This document shows positions 37,301-48,229 of a DNA stretch of 64,000 nucleotides, piece by piece. The stretch is taken from the NCBI RefSeq assembly GCF_013214165.1, contig NZ_JABSSM010000022.1, positions 42,248-106,247 of the forward strand, given 5' to 3'. The position numbers and the translations under genes were made by a program. The first letter of the stretch is position 1; every line of letters begins with the position of its first letter. A model generated the notes under the pieces. That model was not told the origin of the DNA, did no database searches, and worked only from the letters and a program-made list of their open reading frames with translations. The DNA is from Shewanella sp. Lineage in GTDB: Bacteria; Pseudomonadota; Gammaproteobacteria; Enterobacterales; Shewanellaceae.

Positions 37301-38674
37301 ATGGGAATAAAAACTAAGATGATGAACAAGCGCATAATATCTCTGGCCGTGACTGGGGTGCTCCTGGGAAGTGTGTCTCATGTACAGGCGGCAGGTTTTC
37401 AATTAGCCGAGTACTCAGCCACGGGTCAGGGGCGTGCTTTTGCCGGTGAAGCGGCTATGGCCGATAATGCATCCACTCAGGCACGTAACCCTGCCATGTT
37501 GACCTATCTGCAAGGGACGAATTTCTCTGCTGGTGGCATCTATGTGATGCCAAATGTAGATGTGATGGGTGATATTTCTATCGCTTCTCCCTTGTTTGGT
37601 TCACCGGCGATGACGATGAATGCCGATGCCATAGATGTCGCCAATAATGCTCTGGTGCCTAATTTTTATTTTTCGAGTCAGATCAATGATAGCTGGACCT
37701 GGGGAGTGGCGGTTAACTCTAATTACGGTTTGACGACTGAGCTAGTGGGCGATCACGCGGCGGCCATTTTCGGCAGCGAGACTTCGGTAACGACAGTCGA
37801 ATTTAATCCCAATATTGCCTATAAGATCAATCAAGCATTCAGTGTTGGTGCAGGCTTGAGAGTCGTATACGGCGAGGGCAGTATTGGCGCGTCGGCTCCT
37901 GGCTGGATCAATGGCTTGAAGGCTCATCCTTCCTTGCCAGCAGACGTCGCAGCGGCTCTACCAGCTGGTGGAACTAACCTTAAGAGCATGGAAGGTGACG
38001 ATATCGCCATGGGATGGAAACTTGGTGCCAGCTGGCAGGTAAATCCTGCACATCGTCTGGGTTTCGCCTATCACAGCGGTGTTGAACTGGAACTCGATGG
38101 CTCGGCTTCGGGTCTGCTTTATACCGGTGGCCAAGATGTCGATATTGAAGGTAACTTGCCGTTGGAGTTACCGGCATTTGCCGAACTGGCTTCTCATCAT
38201 CAACTCAGTGATAACTGGGCCATGCATGCCAGTGTGAATTGGACTCAATGGAGTGTCTTCGATGAATTAGTCGCTTATTTCCCGGGTGACGTTAAGCCTG
38301 TGGGTGGATTGGAGTCTGATCTGGTTAAAGAAGAGAACTTCAAAGATAATTGGCGCTTCGCATTGGGCTCTACCTATCAGTTAAATAACCAATGGCTGTT
38401 ACGCACGGGTATCGCCTACGATAATACCGCAGTGGATGATGAGTATCGCACCATGACTATTCCGGATTCTGATCGTTTGTGGCTCAGTGCCGGTGCCGGT
38501 TATCAAGCCTCTGAAAATCTGACTGTGGATTTCGCTGTCACTTATATTAAAGCTTACGGCGATGCACCGATCAATGAGTCGATGGATCTAATGGAGCTGG
38601 CTCAGGTGAGCTTCGATGGTGAAGCTGTTGGCGATGTCTGGTTAGTCGGCATGCAGTTAAGCTATAAGCTATAA
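37301..38674 (+). CDS. FadL/OmpP1-type outer membrane transport protein
   Basis: A 457-residue beta-barrel protein with a signal peptide (MNKRIISLAVTGVLLGSVSH, cleavage after VQA) and the FadL family N terminus GFQLAEYSATGQGRAFAGEA, which forms the hatch. Members carry long-chain fatty acids or other hydrophobic compounds across the outer membrane. The start could also be the ATG-ATG at 37319/37322, which gives a more typical signal peptide. The C-terminal residue is leucine (SYKL) rather than the usual aromatic; the stop codon lies in a 7-bp repeat. Confidence 0.9.
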   Translation: MGIKTKMMNKRIISLAVTGVLLGSVSHVQAAGFQLAEYSATGQGRAFAGEAAMADNASTQARNPAMLTYLQGTNFSAGGIYVMPNVDVMGDISIASPLFGSPAMTMNADAIDVANNALVPNFYFSSQINDSWTWGVAVNSNYGLTTELVGDHAAAIFGSETSVTTVEFNPNIAYKINQAFSVGAGLRVVYGEGSIGASAPGWINGLKAHPSLPADVAAALPAGGTNLKSMEGDDIAMGWKLGASWQVNPAHRLGFAYHSGVELELDGSASGLLYTGGQDVDIEGNLPLELPAFAELASHHQLSDNWAMHASVNWTQWSVFDELVAYFPGDVKPVGGLESDLVKEENFKDNWRFALGSTYQLNNQWLLRTGIAYDNTAVDDEYRTMTIPDSDRLWLSAGAGYQASENLTVDFAVTYIKAYGDAPINESMDLMELAQVSFDGEAVGDVWLVGMQLSYKL

Positions 38675-38688
38675 GCTATAAGCTGTAA
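38661..38688 (+). repeat. four tandem 7-bp units over the FadL-type gene's stop codon
   Basis: GCTATAA occurs three times, followed by GCTGTAA. The reading frame ends in the second unit. Gain or loss of a unit would shift the frame and alter the last residues of an outer membrane barrel. Confidence 0.9.
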
Positions 38689-38708
38689 ATTTGTATAACA
38701 TAAAAGAG

Positions 38709-38733
38709 TGCCTCACATGTGTGGGGCATTTTT
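38709..38733 (+). terminator. terminator of the FadL-type gene
   Basis: TGCCTCACA and TGTGGGGCA pair around TG and run into TTTTTATT. The region 38734-38955 shows no gene. Confidence 0.8.
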
Positions 38734-38955
38734 ATTGCTGTTACAAATATGAGGCGTATATATCAGCGAAATCAGCTTATTAAAATCTAATTTTATGCTG
38801 TGTTGCCTGTTGCAACTGCTTACATATTGAATAGGCTTGAGGGATTTTCTATATTTTGTTAGTAAAATGAACTTCATAAGATTATATTCATCTAATACGA
38901 TAAACCTAATCTGTGATCTAATTTAGATCGGCAACTACCAAACAAGAGGTGTGAT

Positions 38956-39483
38956 ATGAAGCCCTATCTACTTGCGGCGACCCTGTCTTTACTTCCTTTT
39001 ACCGCAATGGCTAATCAGACCCCTACCGAGATCGTCGAAGGATTTATCGCAGCTTATAACAGCCATGATGTCAAACTTATGCTGCAATACACATCAGATG
39101 ATGTGCGTTGGATGCATGTTACCGGGACCAAGGTTGCGATTGAAACCTCTAGCCAGGAAGAGTTTGCGGCGGCGATGGCGGATTATTTTGAGACATTGAC
39201 TGATGCTAATGCCACTATTCTGCAGATGATCGATTCGGGCAATTATGTCAGTACTGTGGAAAGGGTGACCTGGGACAATGATGGTGAGCAACTGAGTCAG
39301 TGCAGCATAGGTAATTTCCATATTAAAAATGGTAAGTTGGCCGAGTTTTGGTATCTGCCGGCCCATGCTTGTGATGAAATCACGGTTGAAGCCAATGCTG
39401 AAGAGTTCGAGCCAGCTGATATTGTGGAACCAGAAACAATAGTGCCACCCGAAATAGGCGTGTTACAGGAGACTCAGCAATAA
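38956..39483 (+). CDS. secreted NTF2-like (SnoaL-type) protein
   Basis: A 175-residue protein with a signal peptide (MKPYLLAATLSLLPFTAMA) and an NTF2-like fold suggested by PTEIVEGFIAAYNSHDVKLM and the strand-rich region ending IKNGKLAEFWYLPA. The last ~40 residues are acidic and Glu/Pro-rich. Such domains serve as small-molecule binding or enzyme folds; the function is unknown. GAGGT precedes the start. glpK follows 48 bp later on the same strand, so cotranscription is possible. Confidence 0.8.
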   Translation: MKPYLLAATLSLLPFTAMANQTPTEIVEGFIAAYNSHDVKLMLQYTSDDVRWMHVTGTKVAIETSSQEEFAAAMADYFETLTDANATILQMIDSGNYVSTVERVTWDNDGEQLSQCSIGNFHIKNGKLAEFWYLPAHACDEITVEANAEEFEPADIVEPETIVPPEIGVLQETQQ

Positions 39484-39531
39484 TCTGAATGTATGTGACT
39501 GAGACACAGTAATCAATAATAGGACAAGATT

Positions 39532-41025
39532 GTGACCAAGAAATATGTGATCGCGTTAGATCAGGGGACTACAAGCTCAAGAGCTATCGTATTTGATCAT
39601 GATGCCAATATTGTTGCCATGTCTCAGCGCGAATTCACCCAAGTATACCCTCAAGCAGGCTGGGTCGAGCATGATCCTATGGAAATTTGGGCATCTCAAA
39701 GTTCGACCCTGATCGAAGTGCTCGCCAGAGCCGATATTCACAGTGATGAAGTGGCTGCCATAGGCATAACTAATCAGCGTGAAACTACGGTCATATGGGA
39801 TAAAAACACGGGCAAGCCGGTATACAACGCCATAGTGTGGCAGTGCCGCCGCAGCAGTAGTATCTGCGATGAACTCAAGTCGCAAGGCCTAGAAGAATAT
39901 GTACGCGAGTCTACCGGGCTTCTGTTGGACCCCTATTTTTCAGGCACTAAAATAAAGTGGATATTAGATAATGTTGCCGGCGTGAGAGCTCGGGCGGAAA
40001 AGGGTGAACTCCTGTTTGGCACTATCGATACCTGGCTGGTGTGGAAGCTGACCGAGGGCAAGGTTCATGTCACAGACCCGACCAATGCGAGTCGCACCTT
40101 ACTGTTTAATATTCATACTCAGCAATGGGATAAAAAGCTACTCAAGGCACTCGATATACCCAGCTCGCTGCTACCCGAGGTTAAGCCTTCTACTTATATC
40201 TATGGTCAGACAAGAATTGCAGGGGAAGGTGGTGAGATAGACATTGCCGGTATTGCAGGGGATCAGCAGGCGGCCCTGTTTGGTCAGCTTTGTATCGATG
40301 AGGGCATGGCCAAGAATACCTATGGCACTGGCTGCTTCTTGTTGATGAATACAGGCAAACAGGCGGTGCGATCTCAGCATGGCTTGTTAACCACCATTGC
40401 CATAGGTGCCGAAGGGGAAGTTAATTATGCCCTGGAGGGAGCCGTGTTTATGGGGGGGGCGACGATTCAATGGCTCAGAGATGAGCTTGGTCTTATTCGT
40501 GATGCCCAAGATACCGAATACTTCGCTTCCAAAGTAGCAGATACCAATGGTGTTTATCTCGTCCCAGCCTTTGTCGGTTTAGGTGCGCCTTATTGGGAGC
40601 CTAATGCTCGTGGTGCATTAGTCGGTTTAACAAGAGGCTCCAATCGTAATCACATTATCAGAGCCGCACTAGAGGCTATTGCCTATCAGAGTCGCGATCT
40701 TCTCGAGGCAATGACCAAGGACAGTGGAGTCATGTTAAAACAGCTTAACGTCGATGGTGGCGCCGTTGCTAACGACTTTTTAATGCAGTTTCAGGCTGAC
40801 ATAAGCAACGTAGAGGTGCATCGTCCAGTCGTCACCGAGACTACCGCAATGGGAGCCGCTTTTTTGGCTGGTTTAGCTGTGGGGTTTTGGCAATCAACCG
40901 CTGAGCTGAAACATAAAGCTAACTTAGATAAATCCTTTAGCCCCGGTATTTCTGCCGAGGCTAGAGAGAGTCTTTACTTCGGCTGGAAACAGGCTGTTGC
41001 TCAAGTGACGTCAACTAATCCCTAG
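39532..41025 (+). CDS. glpK: glycerol kinase
   Basis: A 497-residue FGGY-family kinase that makes glycerol-3-phosphate. Family motifs include [15 protein letters not shown] (9-23), [13 protein letters not shown] and [12 protein letters not shown]. The start is GTG, with AGGAC 7-8 nt upstream. No glpF or glpD lies beside it in this window. Confidence 0.97.
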   Translation: MTKKYVIALDQGTTSSRAIVFDHDANIVAMSQREFTQVYPQAGWVEHDPMEIWASQSSTLIEVLARADIHSDEVAAIGITNQRETTVIWDKNTGKPVYNAIVWQCRRSSSICDELKSQGLEEYVRESTGLLLDPYFSGTKIKWILDNVAGVRARAEKGELLFGTIDTWLVWKLTEGKVHVTDPTNASRTLLFNIHTQQWDKKLLKALDIPSSLLPEVKPSTYIYGQTRIAGEGGEIDIAGIAGDQQAALFGQLCIDEGMAKNTYGTGCFLLMNTGKQAVRSQHGLLTTIAIGAEGEVNYALEGAVFMGGATIQWLRDELGLIRDAQDTEYFASKVADTNGVYLVPAFVGLGAPYWEPNARGALVGLTRGSNRNHIIRAALEAIAYQSRDLLEAMTKDSGVMLKQLNVDGGAVANDFLMQFQADISNVEVHRPVVTETTAMGAAFLAGLAVGFWQSTAELKHKANLDKSFSPGISAEARESLYFGWKQAVAQVTSTNP

Positions 41026-41054
41026 TTGTCATTGGTTTCGAGTTAGCGCTTAGA

Positions 41055-41354
41055 TTAAATATCTATATCAATTCTAGGAAGTGGCGAGTTCGTCGCTTCA
41101 TGTTCGGCAAGCTCCTTCTTGCTTGCGTCTTCTCTTTCTTGTTGACTCGCTGGGGCAGCACGGCGATCGCCGCGGCGCCTATCTTGCGGTGATTTTCGTC
41201 GCTCAAGACTCGGTGGCAGCTGGAACTCTGGGGTCCGATGGTCATCAGCAATACTCGCACTCTTGTCAGTTTCTTCTACCATCAAGCGTTTACGTGCAAA
41301 GCTCAGCCGAATGGGGCGTGCAAGCATGGCATAAAGGCTATCTAAACCAACCAT
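41055..41354 (-). CDS. small charged protein of unknown function
   Basis: A 99-residue protein with a short hydrophobic N terminus (MVGLDSLYAMLARPIRLSF) and a highly charged remainder (RRKSPQDRRRGDRR). A good AGGAGA site lies 5 nt before the ATG, which supports translation. It is convergent with glpK, 29 bp between the stops. I recognise no family. Confidence 0.6.
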   Translation of the reverse strand: MVGLDSLYAMLARPIRLSFARKRLMVEETDKSASIADDHRTPEFQLPPSLERRKSPQDRRRGDRRAAPASQQEREDASKKELAEHEATNSPLPRIDIDI

Positions 41355-41657
41355 AATATCTCCTGTTAAGTGCGCTTACTTATTAGTACTATCGGCAGTA
41401 CCTGCTCGATATTTAGTCATGCTTAAGTGTTAAAGGATGTTTTAGCATCGAGTTAAATTGCCAACTGAGTCGAATATTTGTGGGATTCCCTACTCGTTTC
41501 CAGCTCAAGTATTCGACATTAGCTTCCTCTTCTGCCTGTTTTTTCAACTATTTAAGGCTCTAGATCCACTTTTCCCCATCTGGTTTCATCAACTCAATCA
41601 CTTTTTAAACATGCTGCTAACCCGCTTGAATACTGGATTTTTAAATAGCGGGTGCTC

Positions 41658-41687
41658 TTGACAAGCCTTGTGTTCTGTCTCTAAAAT
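41658..41687 (+). promoter_or_regulatory. promoter of the dcw cluster (mraZ promoter)
   Basis: TTGACA (41658-41663) and TAAAAT (41682-41687) are separated by 18 bp. It lies just upstream of the MraZ boxes and 63 bp before mraZ. The rest of 41355-41657 shows no gene. Confidence 0.7.
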
Positions 41688-41695
41688 TAGTCATT

Positions 41696-41720
41696 GTGGG
41701 AATTTGTGGATATATGTGGG
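41696..41720 (+). promoter_or_regulatory. MraZ-binding repeats
   Basis: GTGGG, GTGGA and GTGGG occur at 41696, 41706 and 41716, spaced exactly 10 bp. TGGG repeats with 10-bp periodicity are the known operator of MraZ, which represses its own operon. The position just after the promoter fits. Confidence 0.8.
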
Positions 41721-41749
41721 ACATTAACTGACAACAAGGACAAGTTAAC

Positions 41750-42208
41750 GTGTTTCGTGGTGCGAGTGCTATAAACCTTGATACAAAAGGCCGGATCGCT
41801 ATTCCTAAACGCTACCGTGAGTCATTACGTGGCGAATATAACGGTCAGTTAGTGATTACTGTTGATTTTCAATCATCATGTCTTCTGCTGTATCCATTAG
41901 ATGAATGGAACAAGATTGAAGCAAAACTGCTCCAGCTCTCCGATACCCAAGCTTCTGAACGAGCGATGAAAAGATTACTATTAGGCTATGCACACGAGTG
42001 TGAGCTAGATGGTAACGCTAGGTTATTACTTCCTCTGCCGTTACGTCAATATGCGAATTTAGATAAACACGCAATGTTAGTGGGGCAGTTAAACAAATTT
42101 GAGCTCTGGGATGAGGCTGCATGGCAGCAGCAGATAGAGCAAAGCCGAGAGACGATTCGTAGCGAAGACTTCGCCAACAATGAACGTCTTGCCGATTTCT
42201 CACTGTGA
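41750..42208 (+). CDS. mraZ: transcriptional regulator MraZ
   Basis: A 152-residue protein with two AbrB-like half domains, signalled by GRIAIPKRYRE (about 15-25) and NARLLLPLPLRQYA (about 88-101). It autoregulates the dcw operon through GTGGG repeats, which are visible upstream. The start is GTG with AAGGA about 11 nt upstream. rsmH follows after 31 bp. Confidence 0.96.
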   Translation: MFRGASAINLDTKGRIAIPKRYRESLRGEYNGQLVITVDFQSSCLLLYPLDEWNKIEAKLLQLSDTQASERAMKRLLLGYAHECELDGNARLLLPLPLRQYANLDKHAMLVGQLNKFELWDEAAWQQQIEQSRETIRSEDFANNERLADFSL

Positions 42209-42239
42209 TCAGTGACGCAAAAATAGATAGAAGATACTA

Positions 42240-43181
42240 ATGAGCCAAGAATTTTCACATTTATCAGTACTGCTTTCTGAAACGGTTGCAGGCCTGAACA
42301 TAAAACAAGATGGCATCTATATCGATGGCACCTTTGGCCGAGGTGGGCATTCTCGTGAGGTGTTGAAGCACCTAGGTGACAATGGTCGTTTAATTGCCAT
42401 AGACAGAGACCCACAAGCTATTGAGGCTGCTCAGCAGTTTGCCGACGATAGCAGATTTAGCATAGTGCATGGTGGTTTTGGTCAATTGGCTACTTATGTT
42501 GCAGCGCTTGGTTTGAAGGGCAAGATAGATGGTGTCTTGCTCGATTTTGGTGTTTCATCACCTCAACTGGACGATGCCGAGCGTGGATTTAGTTTCTTAA
42601 GAGATGGTCCACTAGACATGCGTATGGATAATTCTCAGGGTGAAACTGCTGCAGAGTGGATCGCCCGCGCCGAAATTGAAGATATGGCTTGGGTATTTAA
42701 AACCTATGGTGAAGAGAAGAATTCTCGTCATATCGCACGATGTATCGCTGCAGATAGACAGAAGACGCCTTTCTTGAGAACCAAGGAGTTGGCGGATCTT
42801 ATTGCTAGGATCTGTAAGAGTAAGGAGCGTAATAAGCATCCAGCCACACGAGTATTTCAGGCGATTCGCATCTACATCAATAGTGAATTAGAGCAGATCG
42901 ATCAGGCATTAGAGGGTGCACTGACTGTGCTGGCACCCCAGGGACGTTTATCGGTGATCAGTTTCCATTCGCTGGAAGACAGAATGGTGAAACGCTTTAT
43001 CCGTCGTCATACCCAAGGCAAGAGTGTTCCTCATGGCTTACCAATCACAGAGGCCGAACTCGATAAAACGCGCTTGTTGAAGGGCATAGGTAAGGCGACC
43101 AAGCCTTCTGCCGAAGAGGTTGAGATAAACAAGCGATCCCGCAGTTCGGTTTTGCGAGTCGCAGAGAGATTAGAGTATTGA
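42240..43181 (+). CDS. rsmH: 16S rRNA (cytosine(1402)-N(4))-methyltransferase
   Basis: A 313-residue SAM-dependent methyltransferase (MraW). The SAM motif is [12 protein letters not shown] (about 27-38); [15 protein letters not shown] and [14 protein letters not shown] follow. It modifies the ribosomal P site. Confidence 0.97.
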   Translation: MSQEFSHLSVLLSETVAGLNIKQDGIYIDGTFGRGGHSREVLKHLGDNGRLIAIDRDPQAIEAAQQFADDSRFSIVHGGFGQLATYVAALGLKGKIDGVLLDFGVSSPQLDDAERGFSFLRDGPLDMRMDNSQGETAAEWIARAEIEDMAWVFKTYGEEKNSRHIARCIAADRQKTPFLRTKELADLIARICKSKERNKHPATRVFQAIRIYINSELEQIDQALEGALTVLAPQGRLSVISFHSLEDRMVKRFIRRHTQGKSVPHGLPITEAELDKTRLLKGIGKATKPSAEEVEINKRSRSSVLRVAERLEY

Positions 43182-43249
43182 TGATGGGGGGAAGCGAATG
43201 CTAAACCCTGACTCATTGGTTATACGCGTGTGTGGTAGGGAGTGCTGAT

Positions 43250-43564
43250 ATGGGGCAATCTCAGCTTAACCTGACTCGAATCATCTTACTCGATCTTTGG
43301 CATCATAAGTGGGTGATGCTACTTGCTGCTGCTGTGGTTGCTAACGCGATCACCATTGTATATACCAGCCATGTGAGCCGTAAATATATCAGCCAGTGGG
43401 ATCAGATGTGGCAGGAAAGAGATAGGTTAGATATCGAATGGCGCAACCTATTGCTCGAAGAACAATCTCAGTCTGAACATAGTCGAATTACCCGGATTGC
43501 GAGTAAAGAGTTAGACATGAGTCGACCCTTGCCTAAGGAAGAGGTCGTGGTAAGGATACCGTGA
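43250..43564 (+). CDS. ftsL: cell division protein FtsL
   Basis: A 104-residue bitopic protein. It has a short cytoplasmic N terminus, a membrane segment at about 23-42 (KWVMLLAAAVVANAITIVY) and a periplasmic coiled coil with a leucine heptad (RDRLDIEWRNLLLEEQSQ). It recruits FtsB/FtsQ and activates FtsWI. I start at ATG 43250 with GGGAG upstream; the frame runs to 43232. Confidence 0.93.
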   Translation: MGQSQLNLTRIILLDLWHHKWVMLLAAAVVANAITIVYTSHVSRKYISQWDQMWQERDRLDIEWRNLLLEEQSQSEHSRITRIASKELDMSRPLPKEEVVVRIP

Positions 43565-43644
43565 TGATAATCTCGTTTATATATTGAAAATTATAAATAT
43601 TCACCCGCTACAAACAATCAGGGAGAGGTGATAACAAGAGCATC

Positions 43645-45387
43645 ATGAGGAAAAACAAGCAGGCAAAAAGGAAGCAAAAACCACAACTCATTCACTGGCG
43701 TTTATACGTAGTGGTGGGGTTCGTCTGCCTGTTATTCACCAGCTTGATTGGTCGTGCCGCCTATATTCAGGTCATCGAACCTGAAAAGTTGCGCCATGAA
43801 AGTGATATGCGCAGCTTAAGAACGACCAGCAGAGAGGTCCAGCGAGGACTCATTACCGATCGTAACGGTGAAATGTTGGCTGTCAGTGTCCCCGTGAAAG
43901 CCGTATATGCCGATCCAAAAGTGGTTTTTGCTAAAAATGGCTTTGCCGATATGCGTCTTTGGCAGGCATTAGCCGATGTGCTCCATGAGCCCAAAGACAA
44001 GATTTTAAGTCGGATCCAAGCCAATCCTAAACGAAGGTTCACCTACTTGAAGCGTCAGGTGACCCCTGCGGTTGCCGACTACATCAAGCAACTAAAATTA
44101 CCCGGGATATATCTTAAAGCCGAATCGCGCCGTTATTATCCTACCAGCGAAATCACCGCCCAATTGATCGGCATTACTAACATAGATGATGTCGGTATAG
44201 AGGGGATTGAAAACACCTATAACGACTGGTTGACGGGCACTCCTTCGAAACAAAAGGTACGTAAATCCCGAGATGGACACGTAGTCGAGCGCCTAGATAT
44301 GGTGCAAGAGGGTGAGAGCCCCAATGACTTGGTACTGAGTATAGATCAGCGTATTCAGCAATTAGCCTATCGAGAGCTCAAGCGTGTCACCGAGATAAAT
44401 CAGGCTACGTCTGGTTCGATAGTCGTCATAGATGTCAATACCGGTGAAGTATTGGCGATGGCGAATACTCCATCCTATAACCCTAACTCCCGAGACAACT
44501 TAAAAAGTTATCGCATGCGTAATCGTGCGTTAACCGATGCCTATGAGCCGGGCTCAACAATTAAACCTTTCGTGGTCGCTGCAGCATTAGAAGCGGGGAC
44601 CATAGACAAGAACCAGATCTTTAAGACCTCACCGGGACGCATTCGGATCGGCGGTAAGATAGTGCGTGATGGCAGGGACTATGGCGATCTTTCCTTGGGT
44701 GAAGTCTTGGTTCATTCCAGCAACGTAGGCATGACCAAGATAGCCCTATCTATGCCGGTGCAGGAGCTATTAGGTTATTACCAGGCCATGGGCTTAGGCA
44801 ATTATTCAGGCATTAACCTCGCGGGAGAGAGTACCGGCTTGCTGCATGACCGTCGCCGCTGGTCTGAGTTTGAACGAGCGACGCTTTCTTTTGGTTACGC
44901 TCTCACTGTGACGCCGTTACAGATCGCAAGAATGTACGCCATGTTGGGCGGTAAAGGTGTCTTGTACCCATCTTCGATCTTGAAGCTCAAGCAGAAGCCG
45001 GAAGGCGTGCAGGTGATCTCTCCGGAAGTTGCCCAGCATGTGATGGAGATGCTGATAGGCGTGACTGAGCCTGGAGGCACAGCCAGAAAAGCGCATATCG
45101 AAGGCTACCCAGTTGCGGGCAAGACAGGTACGGCGCGAAAAGCCGTTGCCGGCGGCTATGGTGAAGACTATGTTGCCCTGTTTGCCGGTGTCGCTCCGGT
45201 GCATAACCCAAGACTCGCGATTGCAGTCGTGGTGAATGAGCCCAAGGGAGACAAGTATTATGGTGGCGATGTGGCCGGTCCTGCATTTGCTAAGGTGATG
45301 TCCGGCGCATTACAGATGCTGAATGTGGAGCCCATTTCCTCGCAAGAAAAAGTCCGTCTAGAGAGTCATGTCAGGAGAACAGAATAA
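43645..45387 (+). CDS. ftsI: peptidoglycan transpeptidase FtsI (PBP3)
   Basis: A 580-residue septal transpeptidase. It has a membrane segment near 21-40, a pedestal domain, and a transpeptidase domain with STIK (304-307), SSN (358-360) and KTGT (493-496). It cross-links septal peptidoglycan and is the target of aztreonam-type beta-lactams. The stop overlaps the murE start. Confidence 0.97.
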   Translation: MRKNKQAKRKQKPQLIHWRLYVVVGFVCLLFTSLIGRAAYIQVIEPEKLRHESDMRSLRTTSREVQRGLITDRNGEMLAVSVPVKAVYADPKVVFAKNGFADMRLWQALADVLHEPKDKILSRIQANPKRRFTYLKRQVTPAVADYIKQLKLPGIYLKAESRRYYPTSEITAQLIGITNIDDVGIEGIENTYNDWLTGTPSKQKVRKSRDGHVVERLDMVQEGESPNDLVLSIDQRIQQLAYRELKRVTEINQATSGSIVVIDVNTGEVLAMANTPSYNPNSRDNLKSYRMRNRALTDAYEPGSTIKPFVVAAALEAGTIDKNQIFKTSPGRIRIGGKIVRDGRDYGDLSLGEVLVHSSNVGMTKIALSMPVQELLGYYQAMGLGNYSGINLAGESTGLLHDRRRWSEFERATLSFGYALTVTPLQIARMYAMLGGKGVLYPSSILKLKQKPEGVQVISPEVAQHVMEMLIGVTEPGGTARKAHIEGYPVAGKTGTARKAVAGGYGEDYVALFAGVAPVHNPRLAIAVVVNEPKGDKYYGGDVAGPAFAKVMSGALQMLNVEPISSQEKVRLESHVRRTE

Positions 45388-46865
45388 TGCGACTCAGTGA
45401 TCTTCTAGCGCCTTGGTTGCATTACTCAGGGCCGGAATCATTCAATAACATATCATTGGACAGTAGAGCGATTACTGGCGGGGATCTCTTTATTGCGGTT
45501 CCCGGACATCTTGTGGATGGCAGAAAGTTTATTGGTGCAGCATTCGAGCAAGGTGCGGTAGCAGCCTTAGTCCACACCGAAGACCCTGGTGAACATGGTC
45601 AGCTCCAGCTTGAACAAGCTGGTTCACCTCAGGTGTTGTTTTTCCAATTAAGCCAACACTTGTCGGCAATCGGGGCACAAGCTTATCCATTGGGCGCGCA
45701 GAGACTCAAGCTCATAGGTGTCACCGGAACGAATGGTAAGACATCCATTACTCAATTGATGGCTCAGTTAGTCGCTCTCTTAGGCAAGCAAGCTTCCTTA
45801 ATGGGCACCTTAGGCAACGGTTTATGGGGGGACTTGGTCGACAGTGGCAATACCACGGCCGATCCTATCACGGTTGCCGCCCAGTTACAGGCTTTCAATC
45901 TAGCGGGTGCCGACCTGTGTGCCATGGAAGTATCCAGCCATGGCCTTATTCAGAGACGGGTTGAAGCGGTTCCTTTCGATGTCGCCGTGTTTACTAATCT
46001 GAGCCGAGATCACCTCGATTACCATGGCACTATGCAGGCTTATGGCGACGCCAAGAAAAGGTTATTCACGTTTCCATCATTGCAAAGCAGCCTGATAAAC
46101 CTAGATGATGAGGTCGGACGCCAGTGGCTCCGCGAGGAGCAATCGACTAAGCATATTGGTTTCAGTATCTGTGCGGCATATGCCGATGCGGCGAGTATCT
46201 ACACCCAAGATAACCATCAACACGATCAAGGCGTCACGGCGACGCTAGTCTGGCCCGAGGGGCAAGCAAAGTTGGCGTCACCTCTGCTAGGTGGTTTCAA
46301 TCTCTCCAATTTAGTCGCCGCACTGGGTGCATTATATTTGGTCGGGTACGATATGCGGGCCATGGTGGCCATGGCACCTCAACTTAAGCCTGTTGCGGGA
46401 AGGATGGAGCGGTTTACCACAAAAAATGGTGTGACCCTAGTGGTCGATTATGCTCATACCCCGGATGCTATAGAGCAGGCGCTCAAGGCGTTGAGAGGCC
46501 ATTGTGAGGGTCAGTTATGGTGCTTGTTTGGCTGTGGTGGCGATCGCGATAAGGGTAAACGGCCACTGATGGCACAAGCTGCCGAAGCCTATGCAGATAA
46601 GGTGATGATCACCAGCGATAATGCCAGGAGTGAATCTCCTGAAGTCATTATCGAAGATATATTAGCGGGGTTGAATGCCCCAGAGCGGGTGCTAACTCAA
46701 GTCAGCCGGGAGAAAGCCATCAGACAAGTTGTCGCCATAGCTAAGCCTGGAGATCTCGTCTTGCTGGCGGGAAAAGGGCATGAGACCTATCAAGAAGTAG
46801 CCGGTGAACGCTTGGATTATGACGAGAGAGCATTAGCGCAATCATTGGCAGGAGAGCAGATATGA
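45387..46865 (+). CDS. murE: UDP-MurNAc-L-Ala-D-Glu:meso-diaminopimelate ligase
   Basis: A 492-residue Mur ligase. The ATP site is [10 protein letters not shown]. The DNAR motif at 411-414 marks meso-diaminopimelate as the amino acid added, as in other Gram-negatives. It overlaps ftsI by 1 bp and murF by 4 bp (ATGA). Confidence 0.97.
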   Translation: MRLSDLLAPWLHYSGPESFNNISLDSRAITGGDLFIAVPGHLVDGRKFIGAAFEQGAVAALVHTEDPGEHGQLQLEQAGSPQVLFFQLSQHLSAIGAQAYPLGAQRLKLIGVTGTNGKTSITQLMAQLVALLGKQASLMGTLGNGLWGDLVDSGNTTADPITVAAQLQAFNLAGADLCAMEVSSHGLIQRRVEAVPFDVAVFTNLSRDHLDYHGTMQAYGDAKKRLFTFPSLQSSLINLDDEVGRQWLREEQSTKHIGFSICAAYADAASIYTQDNHQHDQGVTATLVWPEGQAKLASPLLGGFNLSNLVAALGALYLVGYDMRAMVAMAPQLKPVAGRMERFTTKNGVTLVVDYAHTPDAIEQALKALRGHCEGQLWCLFGCGGDRDKGKRPLMAQAAEAYADKVMITSDNARSESPEVIIEDILAGLNAPERVLTQVSREKAIRQVVAIAKPGDLVLLAGKGHETYQEVAGERLDYDERALAQSLAGEQI

Positions 46866-48229
46866 TCCCATTGAATTTGTCGGCTATATGTCGACGCTTG
46901 AATGCCAGATTAGTGGGTGAGGACCGTGAATGTCGCCATGTTTCCAGTGACAGCCGAGTTATCCCAGCACAAACGCTTTTTGTCGCATTGAAAGGCGAGA
47001 CATTCGATGGACATCAATTTGCCAGCACGGCAGTGGACAATGGCGCTATAGCCTTGTTGGTCGACCACGAATTGCCACTGAACATTGCTCAATTGATTGT
47101 TAAAGATACCCAGAGGGCGATGGGAGAGCTGGGTGCTTATCTAAAAGAGCTTATTCAACCAAAATCCGTCGCGTTAACCGGTTCAAATGGCAAGACCAGT
47201 GTTAAGGAGATGGTAGCGACCATCTTATCTCAAAGGCACAAGGTCTTGTACACCGCAGGAAATTTCAATAATGAAATTGGCGTGCCTTTGACGCTACTGC
47301 GCTTAGAGGCCGATGATGAATTTGGTGTGTTCGAGTTAGGCGCGAATCACAAGGGAGAGATAGATCACACCTCTTCCTTGGTGAAGCCTGATGTGGCCTT
47401 AGTCAACAATGTGGCCTCGGCGCATCTGGAGGGTTTTGGTTCTCTCGAGGGTGTTGCCAGTGCAAAGTCTGAAATATTTAATCATCTAGCTGCGACTGGG
47501 ACGGCCGTTATCAATGCAGACGATCAGTTTGCCTCAGTGATGCTGGCAGCATCGATGAATTTTACCCAATTGACGTTTGGGATCGAGTCCGCAGCCGATA
47601 TTCAAGCATCTGATCTTGAAGCCGATCCTATGGGGTGCTATCGCTTTAAGCTGAGTTACTCGCAAGACTCGGTCTTGATAGCTCTGCCATTATCTGGACG
47701 ACATCAGGTGAGCAATGCCCTAGCCGCTACTGGGGTCTGTTTATCGTTTGGATTAACGCTAGATGAAATAAAATTAGGCTTATCACTCCTGCTGCCTGTC
47801 AAAGGTAGAATGCTGCCCACTCAACTGGGGCGCGTGCGTGTGATCGATGATAGTTATAACGCCAACCCTGCTTCGGTCACTGCTGCAATCAACTGGCTTC
47901 AAAAAATTGAAGGTCATCGCTGTTTAGTGCTGGGTGATTTGGGAGAATTGGGCGACAATGCGTCCCTTTTGCATACTGAGCTAGGCGAACTGACAAAACA
48001 AAGAGGGCTGGATTCGCTGTTTACCTTAGGTGAACTCAGTGCTAATGCGAGTCGTGCCTTCGGAGGCTATGGTCATATTAGCCTGGAACGCTTGGTCGAA
48101 GATTTGATAAAAAATATTAAGCAGTTGCAAGGTGATGTAACTGTATTGGTCAAAGGATCACGTAGTGCCAGGATGGAGCGCGTGGTCGAAGCTTTAATAC
48201 TTGCCTACGGGCGCGGGGAGTTTGTTTAA
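46862..48229 (+). CDS. murF: UDP-MurNAc-tripeptide:D-Ala-D-Ala ligase
   Basis: A 455-residue Mur ligase that adds D-Ala-D-Ala. The ATP site is [12 protein letters not shown] and the C-terminal domain has [13 protein letters not shown]. It overlaps murE by 4 bp and mraY by 1 bp. Confidence 0.97.
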   Translation: MIPLNLSAICRRLNARLVGEDRECRHVSSDSRVIPAQTLFVALKGETFDGHQFASTAVDNGAIALLVDHELPLNIAQLIVKDTQRAMGELGAYLKELIQPKSVALTGSNGKTSVKEMVATILSQRHKVLYTAGNFNNEIGVPLTLLRLEADDEFGVFELGANHKGEIDHTSSLVKPDVALVNNVASAHLEGFGSLEGVASAKSEIFNHLAATGTAVINADDQFASVMLAASMNFTQLTFGIESAADIQASDLEADPMGCYRFKLSYSQDSVLIALPLSGRHQVSNALAATGVCLSFGLTLDEIKLGLSLLLPVKGRMLPTQLGRVRVIDDSYNANPASVTAAINWLQKIEGHRCLVLGDLGELGDNASLLHTELGELTKQRGLDSLFTLGELSANASRAFGGYGHISLERLVEDLIKNIKQLQGDVTVLVKGSRSARMERVVEALILAYGRGEFV

